A stretch of 64,000 nt of DNA from positions 1-64,000 of the forward strand of contig NZ_QAOW01000002.1 of the NCBI RefSeq assembly GCF_003051005.1. Direction: 5' to 3'. The stretch's first letter is position 1; every line of letters starts with the position of its first letter. The position numbers and the translations under genes are program-made. The notes beneath the pieces were generated by a model. That model saw only the letters and a list, made by a program, of their open reading frames with translations, had not been told where the DNA came from and did not search any database. Of the stretch, positions 35,179 to 43,275 are shown in pieces. This stretch comes from Rhodococcus sp. OK519. Lineage in GTDB: Bacteria; Actinomycetota; Actinomycetes; Mycobacteriales; Mycobacteriaceae.

Positions 35179-36489
35179 ATGGCACAGGACACGTGGCGCA
35201 ACTGGGCGGGGACCCACTCGTCGACACCTCACCGATTCGAAACTCCTCGATCGGTGGCCGAGCTGAGCATGCTGGTCGCCAAGGCGACCGAGCAGGGATT
35301 ACGCGTCAAAGCCGTGGGGGCGGGCCATTCGTTCACCGGGGTAGCCGTCACCGACGGCATCCTCGTCAGTCTCGACCACATCTGCGGCATCGAGTCCGTC
35401 CGGCAGACGCCGGAAGGTCCGATCGCCACGGTGCTGGCCGGGACACGCCTGCGGAGCCTCAACGAACAGTTGTGGGAGCGCGGGCTGGCGATGATCAACC
35501 TCGGGGACATCGACGTGCAGTCGATCGCCGGCGCCCTCGGGACCGGCACGCACGGAACCGGCGCCCGCTTCGGCGGACTGGCGACGCTGATCCGCGGCCT
35601 GCAGATCGTGCTCGCCGACGGCACTGTCGCAGACTGCTCGGAGTCGGAGAATCCCGAACTGTTCCAGGCCGCCCGCATCGGGCTCGGCGCACTCGGCATC
35701 ATCACCAAGTTGGATCTGGCGGTGACCGCGGCGTACGCACTGCACGCGGCCGAGGGCCCGGCCCGGCTCAGCGAGACGCTCGACGGGCTCGAACACGATC
35801 TCGAAAGCGTCGACCACTTCGAGTTCTACTGGTTCCCGCACACCAATCGCGTACTGACGAAACGAAACACCCGACTCCCCGGGGACACCGAGCTCGCTCC
35901 CCTGAGCAGGATCCGCGGCTACATCGACGACGAACTGATGTCGAACACGCTGTTCGAGGGCATCAACCGGGTGACGACAGCCTTCCCCGCCGCGATTCCG
36001 CAGATCAACCACATCTCGGCGCGGGCGCTGTCGGCGCGCGAGTTCACGGACCGCAGCTATCACGTGTTCGCGTCGCCGCGCCGGGTGCGCTTCCGCGAGA
36101 TGGAGTACGCGGTACCCGTCGAGGCCGTGAAGGACACGCTGCGGGAGATCTCCGGCTGGCTCGATCGGTCGGACTGCAACATCGCCTTCCCCGTCGAGGT
36201 GCGCTTCGCTCCCGGCGACGACGTGTGGCTCTCGACCGCCAACGGCCGCGACAGCGCGTACATCGCCGTGCACCAGTACCACCGGCGCGATCACAGCGAG
36301 TACTTCGACGCGGTCGAGGCGATCGCGCGCGCAGTCGACGGCCGTCCGCACTGGGGCAAGATGCACGGCCGCACCGCGGACGACCTGCGCCCCACGTACT
36401 CGCGGTTCGACGACTTCTGCACGGTGCGCGACAAGCACGACCCGACGCGCACCTTCGACAACGCCTACCTGCGGCAGGTTCTGGCCTGA
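35179..36489 (+). CDS. FAD-linked aldonolactone oxidase/dehydrogenase-like (gulonolactone oxidase family)
   Basis: A 436-residue vanillyl-alcohol-oxidase-type flavoprotein. The N-terminal FAD domain contains VKAVGAGHSFTGVAVTDG (near 47-64), with the His that carries FAD in lactone oxidases, and GALGTGTHGTGARFGGL near 120. The C-terminal ALO-type domain ends with HWGKMHGRTADDLRPTYSRF and VRDKHDPTRTFDNAYL, as in D-arabinono- and L-gulono-lactone oxidases. It resembles M. tuberculosis Rv1771, reported to be a gulonolactone dehydrogenase. The start lacks a good ribosome binding site. It is divergent from tetR over a palindrome, so it is a likely target. Confidence 0.9.
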   Translation: MAQDTWRNWAGTHSSTPHRFETPRSVAELSMLVAKATEQGLRVKAVGAGHSFTGVAVTDGILVSLDHICGIESVRQTPEGPIATVLAGTRLRSLNEQLWERGLAMINLGDIDVQSIAGALGTGTHGTGARFGGLATLIRGLQIVLADGTVADCSESENPELFQAARIGLGALGIITKLDLAVTAAYALHAAEGPARLSETLDGLEHDLESVDHFEFYWFPHTNRVLTKRNTRLPGDTELAPLSRIRGYIDDELMSNTLFEGINRVTTAFPAAIPQINHISARALSAREFTDRSYHVFASPRRVRFREMEYAVPVEAVKDTLREISGWLDRSDCNIAFPVEVRFAPGDDVWLSTANGRDSAYIAVHQYHRRDHSEYFDAVEAIARAVDGRPHWGKMHGRTADDLRPTYSRFDDFCTVRDKHDPTRTFDNAYLRQVLA

Positions 36490-36528
36490 CACCTGCTCGA
36501 ACGAGCCGGAAACCGGTCGGCACCTCGC

Positions 36529-36534
36529 TACTCT
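36529..36534 (+). promoter_or_regulatory. -10-like element, leaderless start of amidase-like lipoprotein
   Basis: TACTCT lies seven bases before the GTG at 36542, with no ribosome binding site. Confidence 0.5.
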
Positions 36535-36541
36535 GAGCGAT

Positions 36542-37888
36542 GTGCCGACCGGACCGGAGCGACCGCGCCTCGATCGCCGCACGTTCCTGCGAGCGGGCAC
36601 CCTCATTGCTGTCGCCGGCGGTGCCACGCTTGTGGTCGGCTGCGGCGACGGACTGAAGGACCCCGGCGTTCCGCCGCTCCCCGGCGGGGACGTCGTCGCG
36701 GACGACAAGGCCACCTGGCGGATCCAGGGCGATCCGCTCGTTCCCGCAACGGGTTCCGGAGCGGCGAACGGATTGAAGGTCGCCGTCACCGATCTCTTCT
36801 CGATCCAGGGGCAGCGCGTCGGAGCGGGCAATCCGGCCTGGCTGGGCCAGGCGCCTACCGAGACCGCGACGGCCGACAGCGTGGCCCGCCTGCTCGCACT
36901 GGGCGCCACCGTCACCGGGATCACTCAGACCGTCGGCTTCGGGTTCGGACACTCCGGTATCAACACCTCGTACGGGACCCCACCCAATCCGGCTGCCGCG
37001 GGACGCGTTCCGGGCGGCGCGACTTCGGGGGCATCGACCGCGGTCGCCCGTCGCACCACCACGGTCGGCCTCGGACCGGATACGACGGGATCGGTGCGGA
37101 TCCCCGCCGCCTACCAAGGCCTGTACGGGTTCGGTCCGACGCACGGTGCCGTGGCGACGACGGGCCTGATGCCACTCTCACGCACATTCGACAACGTCGG
37201 CTGGGTGTGCGCCGACGCGGCCACCCTCGCCACCGTCGGCGATGCCCTCCTCCCCGCGGCGCCCGACATCCCGATCGAGGCGGCAGTCACCTCACCGGGG
37301 TTGCTCGCGGTCGCCGACGCCGGCGTCCAGCCCGCGGTCCGCGCAGCGCTCGCACAGTGGAAGCGCGCGGGCCTGCCCCCACTGGCCGAGGAGGAACTCG
37401 ACATCGCCGCCCTGCCCGACTGGTACGACGCGGTCGTCGCGGTGCAGGGGTACGAGGCGTGGCAGCAATACGGTGGCTGGGTGTCCACCGCGACCGGGTC
37501 GATCAGTGACGAGGCGCGGGTGAACTTTCTCGCCGCGTCGATGGTGACGGAATCGACGTACGAGCGCAGCCTGTCCGAGGTGCGGGCGGCGGGGCAGACG
37601 GTCCGCGACTACCTCGGCTCACGGGTCCTGCTCTTGCCCACCACCGGATCGAACGCACCGTCCACCGCCGACGATCCCGCCAGCGTCCATCTCGCCGCGA
37701 CGCTGCGCACCACCGGGCTGCTGATCGCGGTGGCGACCGTCGCCGGGCTCCCGGTTGCGACCGTCCCGGTGCGCTCCGACAACGGGCTCCCGGTAGGGCT
37801 CTCGGTGGTGGGTCCGGCCGGACGCGACCGCGACGTGCTGGCACTGGCGGAGCGCGTTGCACGGGCCGGGGTGGCGGCACCGCACTGA
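36542..37888 (+). CDS. Tat-exported lipoprotein, amidase-signature fold lacking catalytic residues
   Basis: A 448-residue protein. The Tat signal RRTFLRAGTLIAVAGG is followed by a lipobox ending VVGC (Cys34), so it should be a lipid-anchored, folded-exported protein. The body matches the amidase signature family: GLKVAVTDLFSIQGQRVGAG, YGTPPNPAAAG, PGGATSGAST, and GPDTTGSVRIPAAYQGLYGF. The usual catalytic Lys is Thr83, and the cis-Ser is Ala160. Only the nucleophile-position Ser184 remains, 24 residues after Ala160 as in true amidases. Hydrolysis is therefore unlikely. A binding or scaffold role outside the membrane is inferred. It follows the lactone-oxidase-like gene by 52 bases but has its own -10-like element. 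Confidence 0.88.
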   Translation: MPTGPERPRLDRRTFLRAGTLIAVAGGATLVVGCGDGLKDPGVPPLPGGDVVADDKATWRIQGDPLVPATGSGAANGLKVAVTDLFSIQGQRVGAGNPAWLGQAPTETATADSVARLLALGATVTGITQTVGFGFGHSGINTSYGTPPNPAAAGRVPGGATSGASTAVARRTTTVGLGPDTTGSVRIPAAYQGLYGFGPTHGAVATTGLMPLSRTFDNVGWVCADAATLATVGDALLPAAPDIPIEAAVTSPGLLAVADAGVQPAVRAALAQWKRAGLPPLAEEELDIAALPDWYDAVVAVQGYEAWQQYGGWVSTATGSISDEARVNFLAASMVTESTYERSLSEVRAAGQTVRDYLGSRVLLLPTTGSNAPSTADDPASVHLAATLRTTGLLIAVATVAGLPVATVPVRSDNGLPVGLSVVGPAGRDRDVLALAERVARAGVAAPH

Positions 37889-37986
37889 GACGTCGCGTCG
37901 AATGTGTGTGTCGCACCACCCGCCCGGACACAGATTCATCTAACTGATTACACTCGATCCACTATCTTCGGAGAGAGTGAGGCGAC

Positions 37987-39159
37987 ATGCGTGACGCAGT
38001 AATCGTCGAGGCAGTACGGTCCCCTATCGGCAAGCGCAAGGGCTCCCTCGCGGACGTGCACGCGGTGGAGCTGTCCGCCCACGTGCTCCGCGCGATCGCC
38101 CAGCGCACCGGCATCGATCCGTCGATCGTCGACGACGTGTACTGGGGCAACGTCAACAGCGTCGGCATGCAGACCGGCAACATCGGTCGCATGGCCGTCC
38201 TCGGCGCCGGCTGGCCCGAGTCGGTGCCGGGACTGACCGTCGACCGTCAGTGCGGCTCGTCGCAGCAGACCATCTCGATGGCCGCCGCGTCGGTCATCTC
38301 GGGCCAGGCCGACGTCATCGTCGCCGGTGGCGTCGAGATGATGACCGCAGTGCCCCTCGGCTCCTCGAACGTTCCGGGCACCGGCGATTCCGCGGGCCCC
38401 GCCCGTGAGCGCTACGCGACCCAGCTCGAGGCGCCCGGCTTCAACGGCCGCTTCAACCAGGGCGTCGGCTCCGAGCTGATCGCGCAGCAGTGGAACATCT
38501 CCCGCGCGCAGCTCGACGAGTACTCGGTGGCCTCGCACGAGCGCGCCGCCGCCGCACAGGACGCGGGCGCGTTCGAGGCGGAGATCGCGCCGTTCACGCT
38601 CGCGGACGGCACCGTCTTCTCCGCCGACGAGGGCATCCGCCGCGGCTCCACCACCGAGAAGCTGGGCCAGCTGAAGTCGCCGTTCCTCGAGGGTGGCGTC
38701 ATCACGGCCGGTAGCGCATCGCAGATCTCGGACGGCGCCGCCGCGGTCCTGGTGATGACGTCCGAGAAGGCGAAGGCTTTGGGCCTGACGCCGCTGGCAC
38801 GCATCCACACTGCCGTCGTCGCCGGCGACGACCCGGTCAAGATGCTCACCGGCCCGATCCCCGCGACTGCACTGGCGCTCAAGAAGTCGGGCCTGTCGAT
38901 CGACGACATCGACGCGTTCGAAGTCAACGAGGCGTTCGCCTCGGTGCCGATGGCATGGCAGCTCGAGACCGGCGCATCGCCGGAGTCGATGAACCCGCTC
39001 GGTGGCGCGATCGCTCTGGGCCATCCGCTCGGCGGCTCGGGTGCTCGACTGGCCGCGACGCTGGTCCACCACCTGCAGCGCACCGGCGGCCGCTACGGCC
39101 TGCAGACGATGTGCGAGGGTGGCGGCACCGCGAACGCCACCATCTACGAGCGCATCTGA
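37987..39159 (+). CDS. acetyl-CoA C-acyltransferase (thiolase)
   Basis: A 390-residue thiolase that cleaves 3-ketoacyl-CoA with CoA in beta-oxidation. The acylated cysteine is Cys89 in DRQCGSSQQ, the histidine lies in ALGHPLGGSGAR near 344, and the second cysteine in MCEGGGTANA near 377. All catalytic residues and the family length (about 390) are normal. A strong GGAGAGAGTGAGGCG precedes the ATG. The 98-base upstream region contains an AT-richer stretch (ATTCATCTAACTGATTACAC) that probably holds the promoter, though I see no certain operator. A perfect terminator hairpin follows. The chain-length preference is unknown. Confidence 0.93.
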   Translation: MRDAVIVEAVRSPIGKRKGSLADVHAVELSAHVLRAIAQRTGIDPSIVDDVYWGNVNSVGMQTGNIGRMAVLGAGWPESVPGLTVDRQCGSSQQTISMAAASVISGQADVIVAGGVEMMTAVPLGSSNVPGTGDSAGPARERYATQLEAPGFNGRFNQGVGSELIAQQWNISRAQLDEYSVASHERAAAAQDAGAFEAEIAPFTLADGTVFSADEGIRRGSTTEKLGQLKSPFLEGGVITAGSASQISDGAAAVLVMTSEKAKALGLTPLARIHTAVVAGDDPVKMLTGPIPATALALKKSGLSIDDIDAFEVNEAFASVPMAWQLETGASPESMNPLGGAIALGHPLGGSGARLAATLVHHLQRTGGRYGLQTMCEGGGTANATIYERI

Positions 39160-39175
39160 CGGTAGGAACCGAACG

Positions 39176-39215
39176 ACGAAGGCGGCCGCCCCCATGTCGG
39201 GACGGCCGCCTTCGT
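39176..39215. terminator. perfect 13-bp hairpin terminator after thiolase gene
   Basis: ACGAAGGCGGCCG pairs perfectly with CGGCCGCCTTCGT around a 14-base loop. It lies 16 bases after the thiolase stop, facing the convergent coiled-coil gene. Confidence 0.9.
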
Positions 39216-39271
39216 GGCGTCCGAGCTCCGGCGCCTGAGGTCCAGCGTCTGAGCCCCGGCGCAGGCCGACG

Positions 39272-40111
39272 TCAGGGCTCCTCAACCGCCGCCTCCGCCG
39301 CCTCCGCCGCCGCGACTTGCGCACGCGCCTCCTCGAGCCCGGACCGCGCGGAGCGCACGGCGTCACTCGCGGTGCGCTCTGCCTGGCGAGCGAACTCGCC
39401 CCGCTGCGCGAGATGCTCCCGCTCTCGGTCCAGAGCGCGGAGTCGGTCGGCGATCTGCTCCACTTCGCCCCGCGCGTCCGCGCGGTCGCGTTCCCGCGCG
39501 TCCAACTCGACGCGAGCCTTCTCCTCGGACGCCCGGGCCGCCTCGAGCTCGGCGAGCGCGACGGCACCCGCGGCGGGATCCGGGCGATACTCCACGTCCT
39601 GCGCCGAATCGTCTTCTTCGGGGACGGATTCGAGACCGGCCGGCCCGAAGCCGCTGTAGGTTGCGGCACCCAGCACCCGACCGCGCCGCACCGTCCGCGC
39701 CAGATCCGGGTCGGCCATCGCGGCGTGCAGCGTCTGCGCGACGTCCCTCAGCGCAGCCTCCCCCACGACCCGATCCCGCTGCGCGGCCAGTTCGCCCGCA
39801 GATTCCGCCAGTGCCCGCACCACTCGCTGCCGCTGCGTGGTCAGCTCACGCAACGCTGCGGGGTCGAGGCGCCGCTGCGCCGTCCGCAGCGCGTCCCCGA
39901 GTGACAGCACGGCATCGACGTCCTCCGGCCGCTCCCGTGACAGGAGGTTCACGAGCCAGCCGACGACGGTGGGCTTCTTCAACGCCGACACCGCCTTGAC
40001 CGCTTCCCGGTCCTTCTTCGCCCTCGCCTCCTCGACCCGGGCCGTCCGGGCTGCGACGAAGCTGGACGGCTCGAGCCCGTACAGCTCGTCGGTCACCTTG
40101 TCGACATCCAC
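39272..40111 (-). CDS. coiled-coil protein of unknown function
   Basis: A 279-residue soluble protein rich in Ala, Arg and Glu. The N-terminal segment (VTDELYGLEPSSFVAARTAR, then VSALKKPTVVGWLVNLL) forms a short conserved-looking domain. Residues 185-275 are a predicted continuous coiled coil of heptads (EKARVELDARERDRADARG and similar). I chose GTG 40111 (VDVDKVTDELYG); further upstream the frame becomes non-coding in character. There is no signal peptide, membrane segment or enzyme motif. The family is a conserved actinobacterial hypothetical. The position next to dps suggests no function by itself. Confidence 0.72.
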   Translation of the reverse strand: MDVDKVTDELYGLEPSSFVAARTARVEEARAKKDREAVKAVSALKKPTVVGWLVNLLSRERPEDVDAVLSLGDALRTAQRRLDPAALRELTTQRQRVVRALAESAGELAAQRDRVVGEAALRDVAQTLHAAMADPDLARTVRRGRVLGAATYSGFGPAGLESVPEEDDSAQDVEYRPDPAAGAVALAELEAARASEEKARVELDARERDRADARGEVEQIADRLRALDREREHLAQRGEFARQAERTASDAVRSARSGLEEARAQVAAAEAAEAAVEEP

Positions 40112-40321
40112 CCGTCGATCCTGGCACCGCACCGCGCGGCCGACCAGACCCGAAACACCCCATCCGACCAGCGCCAACTTATCTGCCGTGCAGGACATAG
40201 ATTTTGTAGTACCGTTGTAAAAAGCAACATCGCTTCACCGGGGAAGGGTTTCCTCCCGACGATTCGGGGGCGTGAACCACACGGCGAAGGGGAATACGCG
40301 AAGGGAACGAAAGGACACACG

Positions 40322-40861
40322 ATGACCAACTTCACCGTTCCGGGGCTGACCACCGATCAGGGAACCAAGGTCGCCGACACTCTGCAGAACCGACTCAGCG
40401 CATACAACGACCTGCACCTCACTCTCAAGCACGTCCACTGGAATGTGGTGGGACCGAACTTCATCGGCGTGCACGAGATGATCGACCCGCAGGTCGAGCT
40501 GGTGCGCGGCTACGCGGACGCCGTCGCGGAGCGCATCGCCGCCCTCGGCGTCTCGCCTCAGGGCACACCGGGCGCCATCGAGAAGGACCGCTCGTGGGAC
40601 GACTACTCGGTGGGACGCGACAGCGCTCAGGCGCACCTCGCGGCTCTCGACCTCGTCTACACCGGGCTGATCGAGCACAACCGCAAGGCCATCGGGACGG
40701 TCGGCAAGATCGACCCGATCACCGAGGACATGCTGATCGGCCAGACTGCCGAACTCGAAAAGTTCCAGTGGTTCGTCCGCGCCCACCTCGAGAACGCGGG
40801 AGGCCGCCTCGCGAACGAGGGCGAGCCCACCGAGAAGAAGGCTGCGGCCGCCGCCCGCTGA
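40322..40861 (+). CDS. dps: Dps-family ferritin-like DNA protection protein
   Basis: A 179-residue Dps that forms a dodecamer, oxidises Fe(II) with peroxide and can bind DNA. The ferroxidase centre residues are in KHVHWNVVGPNFIGVHEMID (His39, His51) and YADAVAERI (Asp66, Glu70). The sequence is close to M. smegmatis Dps1. The C-terminal tail EPTEKKAAAAAR is basic and may bind DNA. AAAGGA precedes the ATG. The 123-base leader contains GTTG-TAAAAAG-CAAC and several GGGAA-rich runs, but I cannot assign a sigma factor. It heads a same-strand series of stress genes. Confidence 0.95.
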   Translation: MTNFTVPGLTTDQGTKVADTLQNRLSAYNDLHLTLKHVHWNVVGPNFIGVHEMIDPQVELVRGYADAVAERIAALGVSPQGTPGAIEKDRSWDDYSVGRDSAQAHLAALDLVYTGLIEHNRKAIGTVGKIDPITEDMLIGQTAELEKFQWFVRAHLENAGGRLANEGEPTEKKAAAAAR

Positions 40862-40908
40862 TCGACCCGTCCGGTAACGAAATCGAAGTCCCGACGAAAG
40901 GAATCGCG

Positions 40909-41145
40909 ATGAGCGAGAAGAGTGGACCCGCCGAAGGCATCGAGGGCGTCGTAGAAGGCATCAAGGGCAAGGTCAAGGAAGCCGTCGGCGCCGTGACCGG
41001 ACAGGACGACCTGCGCCGCGAGGGTGAGGCCCAGCAGGACAAGGCCGAGGCCCAGCGCGAAGTCGCGCAGAAGGAAGCAGAGGCCGAGAAGGCCCGCGCC
41101 GAAGCCGCAGCCCAGGAGGCTCGCCAGCGGGCTGAACAGCAGTAG
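40909..41145 (+). CDS. CsbD-like / microaggregate-binding protein
   Basis: A 78-residue, very hydrophilic protein. The N-terminal half (GIEGVVEGIKGKVKEAVGAVTG near 9-30) is the CsbD-type repeat seen in general-stress proteins and in mycobacterial microaggregate-binding protein 1. The C-terminal half is an Ala/Glu/Lys/Arg helix that looks like a continuous charged alpha-helix (KAEAQREVAQKEAEAEKARA). GAAAGGA lies upstream. It follows dps by 47 bases and precedes the GlsB-like gene, a typical stress grouping. The molecular role is unknown. Confidence 0.85.
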   Translation: MSEKSGPAEGIEGVVEGIKGKVKEAVGAVTGQDDLRREGEAQQDKAEAQREVAQKEAEAEKARAEAAAQEARQRAEQQ

Positions 41146-41164
41146 TCACCCAAGCGCAGAATCT

Positions 41165-41197
41165 CGGTCCGGGCACCCGTCGGGGGCGCCCGGACCG
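41165..41197. terminator. 10-bp hairpin between CsbD-like and GlsB-like genes
   Basis: CGGTCCGGGC pairs perfectly with GCCCGGACCG around a 13-base loop. It may partially terminate or attenuate transcription, since the next gene starts only 22 bases downstream. Confidence 0.6.
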
Positions 41198-41219
41198 TCC
41201 TCCCCTCGAAAGGACCGCC

Positions 41220-41480
41220 ATGCTCTCCCTCGGAATCCTCGGTTGGATCATCATCGGCGGTCTCGCCGGCTGGATCGGCAGCAAGGTCATGAAGACCGAT
41301 GAGCAGATGGGCATCATCCTCAATGTCGTGGTCGGCATCGTCGGCGGCCTCATCGGCGGATTCGTTCTCGGCGCCTTCCTCGACGTCGAGGGCGGTGGGC
41401 TGATATTCAGCTTCTTCACCTGCCTGCTCGGCGCGATCATTCTGCTGTTCCTGGTCAAGTTGGTGACCGGGCGACGCTGA
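41220..41480 (+). CDS. GlsB/YeaQ/YmgE family stress membrane protein
   Basis: An 86-residue protein with three membrane segments (LGILGWIIIGGLAGWIGS, VVVGIVGGLIGGFVLGAFL, and FFTCLLGAIILLFLV). The GG-x-x-G repeats in the membrane segments and the loop KVMKTDEQMGI are typical of the transglycosylase-associated protein family, which is induced by stress. There is no catalytic motif. GAAAGGA precedes the ATG. It closes the dps, CsbD-like, GlsB-like series. Confidence 0.9.
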   Translation: MLSLGILGWIIIGGLAGWIGSKVMKTDEQMGIILNVVVGIVGGLIGGFVLGAFLDVEGGGLIFSFFTCLLGAIILLFLVKLVTGRR

Positions 41481-41492
41481 CGCGCCTGCAGA

Positions 41493-41528
41493 CGAGAGCC
41501 CCGGTCACCGTAGTGGCCGGGGCTCTCG
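41493..41528. terminator. bidirectional hairpin terminator
   Basis: CGAGAGCCCCGGTCA pairs with TGGCCGGGGCTCTCG (one G-U pair) around a six-base loop. It lies between the convergent GlsB-like and deaminase genes. Confidence 0.85.
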
Positions 41529-41539
41529 CATGAGCGCGG

Positions 41540-42508
41540 TCAGAGCGCCAGCAGTTCGGCCTTGCGCGCGTCACTCGCGAACGACGCCTCGATCGAATTC
41601 CGGGCGAGGGTCTCGATCTCGTCCTCGGTCAGTCCGATGCCTGTGCGCAGTTGTGCGAAGTTCTCGCCTACGTCACCCCCGAAATAGGCGGGGTCGTCGG
41701 AGTTGACCGTGACGCGCAGACCTGCCTGCAGCATGGTCCGGAGCGGATGCTCGTCCATCGAATCCACGACCCGCAGTCGGACGTTCGACAGTGGGCACAC
41801 TGTCAGCGGGATCTCCTCGTCCACCAGACGCTGGATGAGCGCCGAATCCTCGAGGCACCGTACGCCGTGATCGATCCGCTCGGCCCCGAGCAGATCGAGC
41901 GCCTGCCAGATGTACTCCGGCGGACCTTCCTCGCCGGCGTGCGCCACCACATGCAGTCCCTCGGACCGGGCGCGGGCGAACACGTCCTCGAACAGTGTCG
42001 GCGGATACCCGACCTCCGCCGAATCGAGACCGACGCCGATGATGGGCGCCCGCAGGCGCAGGAGTTCGCCCAGGATCTCTTCCGCGTCGTGCACCGGCTG
42101 GTCGCGGAGGAAGGAGGCGATGAGTCCGCTGCTCACACCGAACTCCCGCTCGCTCGCATCGAGCGCGCCGAGGATCCCGTCGAGCACCTCCTGCAGCGGA
42201 ACGCCGCGAGTGACGTGCGCCTGTGGGTCGAAGAAGATCTCCGCGTGCCGCACCCCCGCCGCGGAGGCGCGGCGCAGGTAGTCGCGGGTGAGATCCGCGA
42301 AGTCCTCCGCAGTCCGCAGCACCGCCATGTTGGCGTAGTACAGATCGAGGAACGACTGCAGATCCGTGAACTCGTAGCGGGATTCGAGGTCCGCAAGCCC
42401 GCTGTACGGGAGGTGCATCCGGTTCCGGTCGGCCAGCGCGAAGATCAACTCCGGCCCCAGCGCTCCCTCGATGTGCATGTGCAACTCCGCAAACGGTGTC
42501 GCTGCCAT
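41540..42508 (-). CDS. adenosine/adenine deaminase family, adenine-deaminase type
   Basis: A 322-residue zinc hydrolase. The metal motif is ELHMHIEGAL (His10, His12), with HAGEEGPPEYIW near 190, DHGVRCLED near 220, and NSDDPAYFGG near 275. The string SDDPAYFGG is the form I associate with adenine aminohydrolases (yeast Aah1-like), rather than the SDDP-x-I/V forms of classical adenosine deaminase. The likely reaction is adenine to hypoxanthine in purine salvage. The start ATG 42508 lies five bases after the stop of the crotonase gene, so the two are co-transcribed. An alternative start is 42529. The enzyme assignment should be treated as probable. Confidence 0.82.
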   Translation of the reverse strand: MAATPFAELHMHIEGALGPELIFALADRNRMHLPYSGLADLESRYEFTDLQSFLDLYYANMAVLRTAEDFADLTRDYLRRASAAGVRHAEIFFDPQAHVTRGVPLQEVLDGILGALDASEREFGVSSGLIASFLRDQPVHDAEEILGELLRLRAPIIGVGLDSAEVGYPPTLFEDVFARARSEGLHVVAHAGEEGPPEYIWQALDLLGAERIDHGVRCLEDSALIQRLVDEEIPLTVCPLSNVRLRVVDSMDEHPLRTMLQAGLRVTVNSDDPAYFGGDVGENFAQLRTGIGLTEDEIETLARNSIEASFASDARKAELLAL

Positions 42509-42513
42509 GTCCG

Positions 42514-43275
42514 TCAACGCCCCTTCCATTCCGGCGCGCGCTTCTCGGCGAAGGCCGTCGCTCCCTCGCGCGCGTCCTCGGAAACGAATACGGGAGCGAT
42601 GATCTCGAGTTGCCTGGTGAACGCCTCGTCGGCGGACCACTCGCCGGACCGGACGATCACTTCCTTCGTCTTCGCCACCGCGAGGGGACCGTTGGCGGTG
42701 ATGCGATCGGCAAGGGCGAGAGCGGTCACGAGTGCGCCGCCCGCTTCGGTGACGGTGTTGACCAGCCCGTAGGTGGCAGCCTCCGCGGCCGAGAACGGGT
42801 CACCGGTGAGTGCATACTCCATCGCCTTCTGGTAGGGGATCCGCTGGGGCAGGCGCACCAGCCCGCCGGCGCCCGCGACCAGTCCCCGCTTCACCTCGGG
42901 AATCCCGAACTTCGCCTCACGCGACGCAACTACGAGATCCGTGGCGAGGACGAGTTCGGTGCCGCCGGCGAGCGCGTACCCCTCGACTGCGGAGATGATG
43001 GGCTTGCGCGGCGGCGCCTCGGTGAACCCGAGCCCCTTCCCCGGAACCACGATGGTCTCGCCGGCGACGAACGCCTTGAGATCCATACCTGCACAGAAGT
43101 TTCCGCCGGCGCCGGTGAGGATCGCGAGCGACAGGCCGTCGTCGGCGTCCAGTTCGTCGACGGCCGCCGCCAGTCCTCGACTGACGGCACCATTGATCGC
43201 GTTGCGCGCCTCGGGGCGGTTGATCGTGATCACCAGGACCCGATCACGCCGCTCGAGCAAAACCTCATCCGACAT
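42514..43275 (-). CDS. enoyl-CoA hydratase/isomerase (crotonase family)
   Basis: A 253-residue crotonase. The oxyanion hole region reads GGNFCAGMDLKAF near 60-72, and the two catalytic glutamates fall in GGTELVLATDL near 108 and FGIPEVKRGLVAGAGG near 130. Both are intact, so hydratase activity is likely. AAGGGAAGCATCG precedes the ATG, which lies within the 3' end of the ligase gene (11-base overlap). It is followed after five bases by the deaminase gene. The substrate is unknown. Confidence 0.9.
   Translation of the reverse strand: MSDEVLLERRDRVLVITINRPEARNAINGAVSRGLAAAVDELDADDGLSLAILTGAGGNFCAGMDLKAFVAGETIVVPGKGLGFTEAPPRKPIISAVEGYALAGGTELVLATDLVVASREAKFGIPEVKRGLVAGAGGLVRLPQRIPYQKAMEYALTGDPFSAAEAATYGLVNTVTEAGGALVTALALADRITANGPLAVAKTKEVIVRSGEWSADEAFTRQLEIIAPVFVSEDAREGATAFAEKRAPEWKGR

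Noticed and set aside
40199-40321. SigF/SigB-type promoter before dps
   Set aside because: GGGTTT is present but no GGGTA-like -10 lies at the right distance, so I do not assign a sigma factor.
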